The notes under the pieces are model-generated. The model saw only the letters and a list, made by a program, of their open reading frames with translations, was not told the DNA's origin and searched no databases. The translations under genes and the position numbers were made by a program. Below are positions 1-8,713 of a stretch of 64,000 nucleotides of DNA, one piece after another. The first letter of the stretch is position 1. The number at the start of each line of letters is the position of its first letter. The stretch is from Rhizobium mayense (GTDB lineage Bacteria; Pseudomonadota; Alphaproteobacteria; Rhizobiales; Rhizobiaceae), in assembly GCF_030272705.1 (NCBI RefSeq), contig NZ_JARFYM010000028.1, forward strand, positions 25,457-89,456, written 5' to 3'.

Positions 1-360
1 GCCGAGCATGCACGCGCGGCAACGGCGGAGCGAACGGACTGGCGGCGGATCGTGACGCTTTACGATCTGCTGCTGGTGGCGCAGCCGTCGCCGGTCATCG
101 AACTGAACCGGGCAGTCGCTGTTTCGATGTGTGATGGGCCTGCGGCCGCACTCGAGATCGTCGACGGGCTTCTGAGCGAAGAGCTGTTGGCCCGATATCA
201 TCTGGCCCACGCCGCAAAGGCCGATTTTCTGCGGCAACTCAGCCGTCAAGATGAAGCGCGACTGTCCTATGAGACGGCGCTTTCGCTTTGCCACCAAGCG
301 CCTGAGCAGGCGTTCCTGCGCAAGCGACTGGCGGAGCTTGCCGGCAAGACCGAACGATAA
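1..360 (+). CDS. C-terminal part of an ECF-type RNA polymerase sigma factor (truncated by window edge)
   Basis: The frame is open from the first base, so only the last 119 residues are present; the sigma2 and sigma4 DNA-binding regions would lie to the left. The visible part reads PSPVIELNRAVAVS and then helical repeats rich in Ala and Leu. This is the TPR-like C-terminal extension of the long ECF sigma factors (ECF42/DUF6596 type), which is thought to regulate sigma activity. These proteins direct RNA polymerase to a few promoters, often next to DGPF/YCII-domain genes, which are not in view. The next gene is on the opposite strand, 2 bases after the stop. The GTG at base 52 is an internal codon, not the start. 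Confidence 0.8.
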   Translation, partial: AEHARAATAERTDWRRIVTLYDLLLVAQPSPVIELNRAVAVSMCDGPAAALEIVDGLLSEELLARYHLAHAAKADFLRQLSRQDEARLSYETALSLCHQAPEQAFLRKRLAELAGKTER

Positions 361-362
361 GC

Positions 363-1325
363 CTATCCCTGGCGCTTCCTTGAAATCAGCAGCGCAAGTG
401 CCGTTCCCGTCAGAGCCGAGACGACGATCAGGAGATGCGCGTTGATGCTGGCCTGCGCCAGATTGTCGAGCGCGGCCTTTTGCCCCGGAGCTCCGAAAGC
501 CATGGCGCCGGCGGTGATGCCGGCCGGATAGGTGCCCACTCCTCCGGGCGCATGCACCGGCAGCACAGAAGAAAGCTCGCCGCCGAGCGCGCCACCGAAA
601 CTTGCCGACAGCGGTGCGACATTCATAAGGCGGAGCGCCCAGGCAAGCACCACGACCTTCACCAGCCAATTGACCACCGTCGCCAGCCAAGCGCGGGCAA
701 AAGCACCGGCATTCGCCGGCAGGCCGCGTTCCAGTTCATGCACCAATCCCTGCGCCTTCTTCGGCAATGCCTTGGCGGCAAATTTGATTAACGGCCGGCG
801 AAGGGCAAAACCGGCCACCGGCAAAAGCAGGAAAACGAGCCATGTGACCAAGGCAAGAGCGCGATAGGGCGAGGCCAGCGCCAGGCCGATGCCCGCCGCG
901 GCGAGCAGCGCATGCAGGTCGAACAGCCGCATGACGAACAGCGCCGAAGTGCCGCGCGCCAGGGGAATACCGAACTCGGAACGCATCAGCACCGGAAAGC
1001 TGGTCTCCCCCGTGCGGAGGGGCATCATGATGTTGAGGAGATTGTGGACCTGCGTCACGCGGAAGAGCGCCGTGAAATGGCCACCGGTCTCCTTCGGGAA
1101 ATAATCGTAGATGCGCCAGGTGCGCAGGAAATATGTGCTGGTCAGCAGTGCCAGTGCCAGCAGAATGGGCAGGACGCCAACTTGGCCCCATTGCGCCAGG
1201 ATCGAACTCCAGCCCCAGAACCATTCGATGAAGGCGGCATAGCCAAGAACGACGGCCGATGTCAGCAGCGTCATGCGATTGCGAATAAACCAGTTCTGTC
1301 GGCTGGCAACCATCGGAGTCTTCAT
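363..1325 (-). CDS. Flippase-like integral membrane protein (LPG synthase TM-region / UPF0104 family)
   Basis: A 320-residue polytopic membrane protein with several hydrophobic segments, for example near residues 18-38, 48-66, 125-150, 155-175 and 205-230. The family (PF03706, COG0392) covers the membrane half of lysylphosphatidylglycerol synthases and many stand-alone proteins that may move lipid-linked substrates. The soluble aminoacyl-transfer domain is absent, so lysyl-PG synthesis is unlikely. It is divergent from a polyprenyl-phosphate glycosyltransferase (1420) and an ArnT-like transferase (2432). This suggests a role in supplying or flipping a lipid carrier for envelope glycosylation, which is inference. 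The ATG at 1325 is followed by a basic stretch before the first membrane segment. Confidence 0.75.
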   Translation of the reverse strand: MKTPMVASRQNWFIRNRMTLLTSAVVLGYAAFIEWFWGWSSILAQWGQVGVLPILLALALLTSTYFLRTWRIYDYFPKETGGHFTALFRVTQVHNLLNIMMPLRTGETSFPVLMRSEFGIPLARGTSALFVMRLFDLHALLAAAGIGLALASPYRALALVTWLVFLLLPVAGFALRRPLIKFAAKALPKKAQGLVHELERGLPANAGAFARAWLATVVNWLVKVVVLAWALRLMNVAPLSASFGGALGGELSSVLPVHAPGGVGTYPAGITAGAMAFGAPGQKAALDNLAQASINAHLLIVVSALTGTALALLISRKRQG

Positions 1326-1419
1326 GTAGTTAAGGCACCCAATGCGAGCGGAGGCTGACGCCGGACATGTCGCTCGTTCCGTCCGGCCGGTTCTGCCGGT
1401 CTTTTAGGAGAAAGAAGAG

Positions 1420-2439
1420 TTGCAGACAACGGCAGAGTCGATCCGCCCCCTGACCGATACAATAAGTACCACTGAGCTTTCGCTGGTCGTACCTGTCTTT
1501 AATGAGGAAGAAAGCGTTGGACCGCTGATCGAGCGCATCTGTTCCGCCATGGTGGGTTTCACCAAGCCCTGGGAACTGATTCTGATCGACGACGGCAGCA
1601 CCGATGCCACGCTTGCCAATGCACGCCGCTCGCTCGGGCGCGAGGGGCTCACGCTGCGCATTGTTGAGCTACAACGCAATTTCGGCCAGACCGCGGCCAT
1701 GCAGGCTGGCATCGACACCGCCAGCGGTCGGCTGATCGCCACGATGGACGGTGATTTGCAGAACGACCCGAAGGATATCCCTTCGATGGTCGAAGAGTTG
1801 GAACGTCGGCATCTCGACCTGCTCGTCGGCTGGCGCAAGAACCGGCAGGACGGGCTTTTCCTGCGCAAGATCCCCTCCTGGTGCGCAAATTATCTCATCG
1901 GCCGCATCACCGGCGTCAAGCTGCACGATTACGGCTGCAGCCTGAAAATCTATCGTGCGTCGATCATCAAGCAGGTGAAGCTGATGGGCGAGATGCATCG
2001 CTTCATCCCCGCCTGGGTCGCCGGCGTGGTACCGAGCTCGCGAATCGGCGAAGTGGTGGTCACCCATCATGCGCGCGAGCACGGCATATCGAAGTACGGA
2101 ATTTCGCGCACCTTCCGTGTCATCCTCGATCTGCTGTCGGTCATGTTCTTCATGCGCTACAAGGCGCGGCCGGGCCATTTCTTCGGCTCTCTCGGCCTCG
2201 GCCTCGGGGCGCTCGCCGGTCTGATCCTGCTGTGGCTCTTCGTCGACAAGTTCATCTTCGGTGACGATATCGGCAACAGGCCGCTATTGCTGGTCGGGGT
2301 CGTGCTTCTGCTGTCGTCGATACAGATGATCACCACGGGCATTTTGGCCGAGATGATCGCGCGCATCTATTATCGCGACGATCTGTCGCCGAACTACATC
2401 GTCCGCAAGATATTCGATCGGGATAGTCAGGATGCATAA
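1420..2439 (+). CDS. Family 2 glycosyltransferase, polyprenyl-phosphate sugar synthase type (ArnC/DPM1/RgtE-like)
   Basis: A 339-residue GT2 enzyme. The N-terminal GT-A domain shows the nucleotide-sugar motif VVPVFNEEE (about residues 23-31), DDGSTD (57-62) and the metal-binding DGDLQNDP (110-117). Two hydrophobic segments follow near residues 245-270 and 280-305, the layout of enzymes that load a sugar onto undecaprenyl or dodecaprenyl phosphate in the inner membrane. Rhizobial RgtE makes dodecaprenyl-phosphate-galacturonate for LPS modification, and this could be that enzyme or a paralogue. It starts with TTG, preceded by AGGAG at 1406-1410. Its last 8 bases overlap the start of the ArnT-like gene, so the two are probably co-translated. 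Confidence 0.85.
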   Translation: MQTTAESIRPLTDTISTTELSLVVPVFNEEESVGPLIERICSAMVGFTKPWELILIDDGSTDATLANARRSLGREGLTLRIVELQRNFGQTAAMQAGIDTASGRLIATMDGDLQNDPKDIPSMVEELERRHLDLLVGWRKNRQDGLFLRKIPSWCANYLIGRITGVKLHDYGCSLKIYRASIIKQVKLMGEMHRFIPAWVAGVVPSSRIGEVVVTHHAREHGISKYGISRTFRVILDLLSVMFFMRYKARPGHFFGSLGLGLGALAGLILLWLFVDKFIFGDDIGNRPLLLVGVVLLLSSIQMITTGILAEMIARIYYRDDLSPNYIVRKIFDRDSQDA

Positions 2440-3928
2440 GCTTCTGGTCCGCCGACCGGATACTGTCATCCTCTTGTTTGCCGGTTACTTCCTCCTCGAA
2501 TTCCTGGTGCGGCTCGCCATGCCGCACGGCATGCGCTACGACGAGTCACAGCAGGCGCTTTTCTCGCAATGGCTGACACTCGGCTACGATTCGCAGCCGC
2601 CGCTCTACAACTGGATGCAGGCGCTGGCGGTATCCGTCTTCGGACTGTCGCTGGCGACGATTTCCATTGTCAAGAACATAGTGCTCTTCCTGGTGTTCCT
2701 CAGCTATTACAAGCTGGCAAAGCTGGTCCTGTCCGACAAGGTTTTCGCGGCGATCGCCACGCTGTCGTTGTTCACGATCCCGCAGCTCTTCTGGGAGGCG
2801 CAGCGTGACCTGACGCATACGGTCGCGCAGCTTCTGACGATCAATCTCTTCCTCTATGGTGCGATCCGCACGCTGAAGACGCCAAGCACCGGTTCCTATG
2901 TGTTCACCGGCATAGCGCTCGGCCTCGGCATGCTGTCGAAATATAATTTCGCTCTGCTTGCCGTCGCGGCTGTCATCGCCGTCATGATGCATCCGCAGGG
3001 ACGTTCGCGCATCTTCGACTGGCGCTTTCTGCTGACGCTGGTGATCGCGCTGTTGCTGTTTTTGCCGCACGGGCTCTGGCTGATCCACAATCTCGACCTC
3101 GCCTCTGGGCGGACCCTGGGTATCATGGAGCAGGACGCACCGGAAAGCGCCTTTGCCAAGCTGGTGCAGGGGCCACTCGAATTCATGAAATTGGTCGTCG
3201 TCATCTGCGCGCCGACACTCGTCGTCTACTCGCTGGTCTTCGGCAAGAGTGCCTTAAAAAAAATAGGCCCCTCGAACGAATGGACCCGCTTTTTCGGAAT
3301 CCTCTTCGCTGCCATCGCCGTGCTCGTGCTGATCCTGATCGTCGCGATCGGCATGACAGCGCTGCGGGACCGGTGGCTGCTGCCCTTCCTGTTCCTGCTG
3401 CCGATCTATCTGTGCCTGAAGATGGAAGCGGCCGGTATCAAGGCCGCAGATTTCGGCAAGCGCTTCTTCTATATTCCGCTTGCGATGATGCTGATCATTC
3501 CGGCGCTGCTTTTGATCCGTGTCACCTTTCCGACGCTCTTCGGCTCCTATGATCACTACAACACGCCCTACCCCGCCTTCGTGAGCCAGGCCGTGGCAAT
3601 GGAGGGCAAAACGCCGGGACTGGTGCTGACGGACAACTGGCTGCCGGCCGGCAATCTGCATTTGCAACTACCGCACGTGCCGGCCATGTCGCTGTTCTTC
3701 GGAAATCTGAAGACAAACTTTCAATGGAGCGCCGATAAGCCGATCCTCGTCGTCTGGCGGCCGGGCAAGAACGCCGACGGTGTGCCCGCGGCATTGACGA
3801 ACTGGTTGCAGGAAACGCTCGGCTCGCAATATCGGGCGCCGGATGTCAAGCTTGCGAATGTCCAATACATCCACGGCAACCTCGGCGACATGGCGACCTT
3901 CGCCTATTCCTGGATCTATCCGAAATAA
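2432..3928 (+). CDS. ArnT/RgtA-like membrane glycosyltransferase (GT39/GT83 superfamily)
   Basis: A 498-residue multi-spanning protein. After the first membrane helix comes a periplasmic loop with MRYDESQQ (acidic pair near residues 38-39) and YDSQPPLYNW, the hallmark of PMT/ArnT transferases that take a sugar from a polyprenyl-phosphate donor. About ten further hydrophobic segments run to residue 370, followed by a soluble periplasmic C-terminal domain. The immediate upstream GT2 would make the donor lipid. By analogy with ArnC/ArnT and RgtE/RgtA-C, the product is probably a modified lipid A or core oligosaccharide. The acceptor and sugar cannot be told from sequence. Confidence 0.85.
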   Translation: MHKLLVRRPDTVILLFAGYFLLEFLVRLAMPHGMRYDESQQALFSQWLTLGYDSQPPLYNWMQALAVSVFGLSLATISIVKNIVLFLVFLSYYKLAKLVLSDKVFAAIATLSLFTIPQLFWEAQRDLTHTVAQLLTINLFLYGAIRTLKTPSTGSYVFTGIALGLGMLSKYNFALLAVAAVIAVMMHPQGRSRIFDWRFLLTLVIALLLFLPHGLWLIHNLDLASGRTLGIMEQDAPESAFAKLVQGPLEFMKLVVVICAPTLVVYSLVFGKSALKKIGPSNEWTRFFGILFAAIAVLVLILIVAIGMTALRDRWLLPFLFLLPIYLCLKMEAAGIKAADFGKRFFYIPLAMMLIIPALLLIRVTFPTLFGSYDHYNTPYPAFVSQAVAMEGKTPGLVLTDNWLPAGNLHLQLPHVPAMSLFFGNLKTNFQWSADKPILVVWRPGKNADGVPAALTNWLQETLGSQYRAPDVKLANVQYIHGNLGDMATFAYSWIYPK

Positions 3929-3990
3929 ACGCCGATCGTGCGATCCGCGGGAACAGCTCTCCACTCCCAATCTCAACGCCGGAACAGCTC

Positions 3991-4611
3991 ATGGACCAGA
4001 CCGATAAGCTCGCGACAATGTTGCCTGACTCTGCCGATCTCCCGCCATGGCAGGTCAAGAGTTCCACCCACCTGCTTCACGATCGGTGGCTGACAGTTAG
4101 AGCAGACACCTGTGTTACGGCGGAGGGCGTGGAGATTGCCCCCTATTATGTGCTGGAATATCCCGATTGGGTCGAAGTAGTGGCGCTCGATGCGGAGGAC
4201 AATATCTACCTCGTTCAGCAGTATCGTCACGGTCTGGGCGTCGTCGCACTGGAGGTGCCGGGCGGGGCAATGGATGCCAGCGACGCCAACCCGGTCGAGG
4301 CGGCCGCGCGCGAACTCAGAGAGGAAACCGGCCTCTCTGCTTCCGAATGGGAGTATGTCGGCGCCCTTGCACCGAATCCGGCAACCCACTCGAACCTTTC
4401 CCACATCGTGCTCGCTCGCAATGTCGAGATCACTATGAAGCCCGCCGACGATCCGACGGAACGCACTCGGCTTATCCGCATGCCGATCCGGCAGGCCATC
4501 GGACTGGCGCTCGAGGGCAAGATGATCCAGGTCATCCACGTCGCGGCGCTGACCCTTGCCCTGCACAAGGCAGGCAAATGGGATGCGCAATCTCTGGCGG
4601 ACAAGAGCTGA
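3991..4611 (+). CDS. NUDIX hydrolase (ADP-ribose pyrophosphatase-like)
   Basis: A 206-residue Nudix protein. The Nudix box spans about residues 91-115 and ends in RELREETGL, with the catalytic glutamates intact. The glycine-to-first-acid spacing is slightly longer than the textbook motif. The preceding strand EVPGG and the QYRHG element fit the ADP-ribose/nucleotide-sugar pyrophosphatase group (NudF-like) rather than MutT. It follows the glycosyltransferase gene by 62 bases on the same strand, and its stop codon abuts the stop of the convergent aminotransferase gene at 4612. The substrate is not determinable here. Confidence 0.85.
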   Translation: MDQTDKLATMLPDSADLPPWQVKSSTHLLHDRWLTVRADTCVTAEGVEIAPYYVLEYPDWVEVVALDAEDNIYLVQQYRHGLGVVALEVPGGAMDASDANPVEAAARELREETGLSASEWEYVGALAPNPATHSNLSHIVLARNVEITMKPADDPTERTRLIRMPIRQAIGLALEGKMIQVIHVAALTLALHKAGKWDAQSLADKS

Positions 4612-5979
4612 TTACGCTCGCGCTTCCGCCCACACCGCATCAAGCGCCAACCGCGCGATGCGCACCATTGCATCCACCTCTTCATGGCTGATGATCAATG
4701 GCGGCGAGGCCAGCATGCGGTCGGCAGTGGCGCGAAGCACGAGACCATTGGTCAAAGCGTCATTGCGCACCGCCGAGCCGATCGCATCCGGCTTCTCGAA
4801 GCGGCGGCGCGTGGATTTGTCGGCGGCGAGTTGCAGCGCGCCCATCAGCCCGATACTGACGGCTTCGCCGACCATATCGTGATCGGCAAGGCTGCTCCAC
4901 GCCTTTGCGAAATAAGGGCCGATATCGTCACGGACGCGCTCGATCAGTCGCTCGTCCTCGATGATCCTCAAATTTTCCAGCGCGGCAGCGGCGCAGACCG
5001 GATGGCCCGAATAGGTGAAGCCATGGTTGAATTCGCCAACATCGTTGATCAGCACATCGGCGATGCGGTCGCTGACCAATACACCGCCGATCGGCAGGTA
5101 GCCCGACGATAGACCCTTGGCGATCGGCGCGAGATCGGGCTCGACACCGAAATGCTGATAGCCGAACCAGGAGCCGAGCCTTCCGAAGCCGCAGATCACT
5201 TCGTCGGAGACCAGGAGAATGTTTCTCGCCTTGCAGATGCGCGCGATTTCCGGCCAATAGGTTAAGGGTGGAATGATGACGCCGCCTGCCCCCTGGACCG
5301 GCTCGGCTATGAAGGCGGCGACATTGTCCTCGCCCAGTTCATCGATCTTTTCTTCCAGCTCGCGAGCAGCGTTGACGCCGAACTCTTCCGGGGAGAGATC
5401 GCCGCCCTCGGCATACCAATAGGGCTGGCCGATATGGACGACGCCGGGGATCGGCAGATCGCCCTGCTCATGCATATATTTCATGCCGCCCATGCTGGCG
5501 CCGGCGACCGTGGAGCCGTGATAGCCATTGCGGCGGGCGATAACGGTCTTCTTGGTCGGCTTGCCTACAGCGCTCCAGTAGACTCGCGCCATTCGGAACC
5601 AGGTGTCGTTAGCTTCCGAGCCGGAATTGGTGAAAAAGACATGATTGAAATGCGGTCCGGCATGGGCGCAGACCTTCTCGGACAGAAGCGTAGCCGGCGT
5701 CGTCGTCGTGCCGAAAAACGTGTTGTAATAGGGTAGTTCGTTCATCTGGCGGATGGCGGCATCGGCGATTTCCGTTCGCCCATATCCGATATTGACGCAC
5801 CAGAGGCCGGCAAAGCCATCGAGATATTTCTTGCCGTTGCTGTCGAAGATGTAGACGCCCTCGCCGCGCTGGATGATCCGGGCGCCGTCGGCATTCAACT
5901 TCTTCATGTCAGCGAAGGGATGGAGATGATGAGCAGCGTCGACGGCGGCGAGGTTGGAGCGGCTGGAAGTGTCGGACAT
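4612..5979 (-). CDS. Class III pyridoxal-phosphate aminotransferase (putrescine/omega-amino acid:pyruvate type)
   Basis: A 455-residue fold-type I aminotransferase. N-terminal HHLHPFADMKKLN and DGFAGLWCVNIGYGR are typical of the SpuC/omega-amino acid:pyruvate aminotransferase group. The PLP lysine lies in PIAKGLSSGYLPIGG and the cofactor-binding aspartate in LVSDEVICGFGRLG. The frame is open further upstream to 6357, but homologues start at MSDTSSRSN; the longer version would run into the divergent gene. It is divergent from a glutamine-synthetase-like gene (82 bases between starts). That pairing is common in polyamine breakdown through gamma-glutamylation or direct transamination. The exact amine substrate is inferred. 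Confidence 0.88.
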   Translation of the reverse strand: MSDTSSRSNLAAVDAAHHLHPFADMKKLNADGARIIQRGEGVYIFDSNGKKYLDGFAGLWCVNIGYGRTEIADAAIRQMNELPYYNTFFGTTTTPATLLSEKVCAHAGPHFNHVFFTNSGSEANDTWFRMARVYWSAVGKPTKKTVIARRNGYHGSTVAGASMGGMKYMHEQGDLPIPGVVHIGQPYWYAEGGDLSPEEFGVNAARELEEKIDELGEDNVAAFIAEPVQGAGGVIIPPLTYWPEIARICKARNILLVSDEVICGFGRLGSWFGYQHFGVEPDLAPIAKGLSSGYLPIGGVLVSDRIADVLINDVGEFNHGFTYSGHPVCAAAALENLRIIEDERLIERVRDDIGPYFAKAWSSLADHDMVGEAVSIGLMGALQLAADKSTRRRFEKPDAIGSAVRNDALTNGLVLRATADRMLASPPLIISHEEVDAMVRIARLALDAVWAEARA

Positions 5980-6061
5980 CGTTTGCAGAATCCCTATCGG
6001 ATTGAAAGGCTGGCCTCGATCGTTTACGACCATGACGTGAGTATGGGGGATTGACAAGGGC

Positions 6062-7402
6062 ATGGCGGCGGACAGCTCAACCGAAGGTATGGCACGCATC
6101 GAAGTGTTGATCGTCGATATGAACGGTCGGCTGCGCGGCAAGCAGATACCCATCGAAGCCGAAAGGAAGGTCTGGTCCGGCGCGGTGCGCTTGCCGACCT
6201 CGACGCAATCCCTGGATATCTGGGGCGACGACAATGACGACCTCACTGGACTGTCGCTGACCATCGGCGATCCCGACGGCACCTGCGTCGCTGATCCGCG
6301 CACGCTTGCGGACATGCCCTGGGCGCCGCCCGGATCGAAGCAGGTGCTGGCCACCATGCATGAACTCGACGGCAGCCCGAGTTTCCAGGATCCGCGCGCT
6401 ATTCTGTCAGCCGTCGTCGATCGCTATAAGGCGCTCGGCCTGACGCCAGTCGTTGCGACCGAACAGGAGTTCTATATTCTCGACGGCGACTGGCGCGAGC
6501 GCGGCCTCCCTTCGCCGCCGCCGGCATTAATGTATCGCGACGAGCCGAACGGCTATCAGCTCTACGATATGGATGCCGTCGATCTGCTCGGCAACTATCT
6601 CGAAACGTTGCGCGCCTATGCCAAGGCGCAGGGCCTGCCCGCGGACGCGACCACGGCAGAATTCGGCCCCGGCCAGTTCGAAGTCAATCTGCTGCACCGC
6701 CCGGATGCGCTCGCCGCCGCCGATGACTGCACCGCCTTGAAACGGGTGGCCGAGCAGGCGGCGCGCAAGCACGGCCTCAAATCGACCTGCATGGCGAAAC
6801 CCTATAGCGATCACGCGGGCTCCGGCCTGCATGTGCACGTCAGTATTATCGACGATCAGGGACGCAATATCTTGGACGCGGCGGGCGGCGAACCAAGGAG
6901 CTTGAAATCGATCTGCGCCGGCCTGTTGCAGACCCTGCAGGACGCGCAATTGGTCTTTGCGCCCTATGCCAATTCCTATCGCCGATTCCAGCCGGGCTCA
7001 TTCGCACCCGTGGACCTCACCTGGGGATACGGTCATCGCGGAACTGCCGTGCGCATCCCTGAAAAGGATGGGCCGGGCGCGCGCATCGAACACCGCGTCG
7101 CCGGCGCCGATGCTAATCCATATCTGATGCTGGCGGCAATCCTCGGAGGCATGTTGCTCGGATTGCAGAATGAACTCGATCCCGGCGAAGAGACGACGCC
7201 AAGCCATGCGCCGTCCAATGCGCCTCGATTGACGCATGATTTCCTCACCGCCGTCGAACGCTTCCACGCCTCCCCCTTCATCGCCGATATTTTTGGAGAG
7301 CGATATCAGAAGCTCTACGGCGATACGAAGCACAAGGAAGCCATCCGCTATCTGCGCACCGTGTCCGATTTCGACTATCGCACGTATCTGCCGCGCCTTT
7401 GA
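6062..7402 (+). CDS. Glutamine synthetase family protein (gamma-glutamylputrescine synthetase-like)
   Basis: A 446-residue ATP-dependent ligase of the glutamine synthetase fold. Visible elements are the ATEQEFYIL metal-binding segment, GPGQFEVN, the GSGLHVHVS histidine metal-ligand stretch, NSYRRFQPGSFAP and RIEHRVAGADANPYL. These match PuuA-like enzymes that add glutamate to amines, not GlnA: the adenylylation tyrosine loop of true GlnA is absent. The divergent aminotransferase (4612-5979) fits an amine catabolic unit. The start is the ATG at 6062, and VDMNGRLRGK lies about residues 19-28. Confidence 0.88.
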   Translation: MAADSSTEGMARIEVLIVDMNGRLRGKQIPIEAERKVWSGAVRLPTSTQSLDIWGDDNDDLTGLSLTIGDPDGTCVADPRTLADMPWAPPGSKQVLATMHELDGSPSFQDPRAILSAVVDRYKALGLTPVVATEQEFYILDGDWRERGLPSPPPALMYRDEPNGYQLYDMDAVDLLGNYLETLRAYAKAQGLPADATTAEFGPGQFEVNLLHRPDALAAADDCTALKRVAEQAARKHGLKSTCMAKPYSDHAGSGLHVHVSIIDDQGRNILDAAGGEPRSLKSICAGLLQTLQDAQLVFAPYANSYRRFQPGSFAPVDLTWGYGHRGTAVRIPEKDGPGARIEHRVAGADANPYLMLAAILGGMLLGLQNELDPGEETTPSHAPSNAPRLTHDFLTAVERFHASPFIADIFGERYQKLYGDTKHKEAIRYLRTVSDFDYRTYLPRL

Positions 7403-7408
7403 CGGACT

Positions 7409-8356
7409 TCAGACGACCGCGCTGCGGGCTGCGTCTTCCTCGGTCGCTCGTGCGGCCGTCCCCTGCTTGATCATCACCTTCAGCTCGCCGGCATGAAGCT
7501 TCAGTGCGATGTCGCGTTCCAGCGGCCACAACTCGCCGTCGATGACGCAATTCGCCAAACTACGCAATTTCGGGAAATGTAGATGCACTTCGCGCGCATG
7601 CATAACCATGACATCGGCGTTCTCGCGGAATCGGCCGCGCAGCATATCAATGGCGAGCCGCGCCACGTTGAGCGGTCGCAACGGCCCCGCCGTATAGAAG
7701 CCAAGCTCGCCGCCGCGCAGATCATCGGCATAAAGCAATGTGTTAAGCCCAAAGGGATTATTGGATATGGAAATTGCCGAGACGTGGCGACGCTCGCGAA
7801 CTCCTTCGGCTTCGAAATCGACATCGAACTCCGGCGGGTTGAAGACGACGCCCAAGGCGGCGCGGGTGCTGGCCGACATCTTGCCGATACGCGAACGATA
7901 GGTGTAGGCGTTGCGGTAACGCACCATACGCGCATGCATGCCGGCGGAAAACTGGTGGATGAAGGGCCGACCATTGGCGCTGCCGATATCCACTTGATCG
8001 ATCTCGCCTGTCGCCAGCACGTCCAGCACTTGCCAGATATCGAGCGGCAGATGGAGCGAGCGCGCAAAGAGGTTCATGGTGCCAGCCGGAATGACGCCAA
8101 GTGCGACGCCGTTTCGCCAGGCGACCGCGGCTGCCGCTGAAATCGTTCCATCACCGCCGCCGGCGACGATGCCATCGATATCGTCGCGCCGCGCCGCGCG
8201 CTCCATGGCCGCAACGATTTCGCTACCCGACACGACCAAACCTTCGAAATCATGGCCGGCGTCCCGGAAAACCTGCTCTGCCTTCATTTCGTAGGCGTCC
8301 ATGTCCGCCGTCTTGAATGTACCGCCATCGCGATTGAAAAAGCCGATCAGTTTCAT
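7409..8356 (-). CDS. Diacylglycerol/lipid kinase family protein (YegS/BmrU type)
   Basis: A 315-residue protein with the DAGK catalytic domain at the N terminus. It shows GGGDGTISAAA (nucleotide-binding and catalytic loop) and GVIPAGTMNLFARSL, both diagnostic of YegS-like lipid kinases, followed by the beta-rich C-terminal domain containing CVIDGELWPL. The expected role is phosphorylation of a lipid substrate such as diacylglycerol at the inner membrane face. The frame continues upstream to 9148, but only MKLIGFFNRDGG onward resembles the family. It is convergent with the GS-like gene (6-base gap). Confidence 0.87.
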   Translation of the reverse strand: MKLIGFFNRDGGTFKTADMDAYEMKAEQVFRDAGHDFEGLVVSGSEIVAAMERAARRDDIDGIVAGGGDGTISAAAAVAWRNGVALGVIPAGTMNLFARSLHLPLDIWQVLDVLATGEIDQVDIGSANGRPFIHQFSAGMHARMVRYRNAYTYRSRIGKMSASTRAALGVVFNPPEFDVDFEAEGVRERRHVSAISISNNPFGLNTLLYADDLRGGELGFYTAGPLRPLNVARLAIDMLRGRFRENADVMVMHAREVHLHFPKLRSLANCVIDGELWPLERDIALKLHAGELKVMIKQGTAARATEEDAARSAVV

Positions 8357-8713
8357 CGAGGCTCCCGGTGCTCCCGCTGAATACGTCTCAAAAAAGGATC
8401 TGATCCCCACACCTGCTCTTCCAGAAATGGTTTCGGCCAAGGCGATTTCAAGCATTTTGACACCGCCCGCGGCAATCAAGGCGGGTGGCGCATCGAGCGA
8501 CGAGCCTCGTAAAGACTTATGCAGGGAGCGACATGCTGCACTGCAAAAAATGCACGCGACAGCAATATCACCCCGATTCATATTATTAATTGAGGTACCT
8601 TCGCGCCTCTCCAGTCTTTCATTTCGTATCCTGTGCCCGAGGCCTGCATGCCGGCTTTTACCCGGTTGCCCGCTCCGCGGCACTTTTTGCATGATCGCCG
8701 CCAAGGAGTTTTC
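8357..8713. other. 357-base divergent intergenic region upstream of lipid kinase and MFS gene
   Basis: No coding sequence is supported. It holds the promoters of two divergent genes and a TGCACTGCA word (listed separately), followed by an A-rich run. The MFS ribosome binding site AAGGAG lies at 8703-8708. Confidence 0.5.
8537..8545 (+). promoter_or_regulatory. TGCACTGCA motif, candidate PhaR/AniA-type site
   Basis: The word TGCACTGCA, extended as TGCTGCACTGCAA at 8534-8546, lies 169 bases before the MFS start. The same 13-base form recurs at 25996-26008, and the 9-base core occurs at two further intergenic sites in this window. It fits the TGC-N3-GCA pattern known for rhizobial PhaR/AniA. 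Confidence 0.45.

Noticed and set aside
5980..6357. N-terminal extension of the aminotransferase gene
   Set aside because: It covers the start of the divergent GS-like gene, and homologues begin at MSDTSSRSN.
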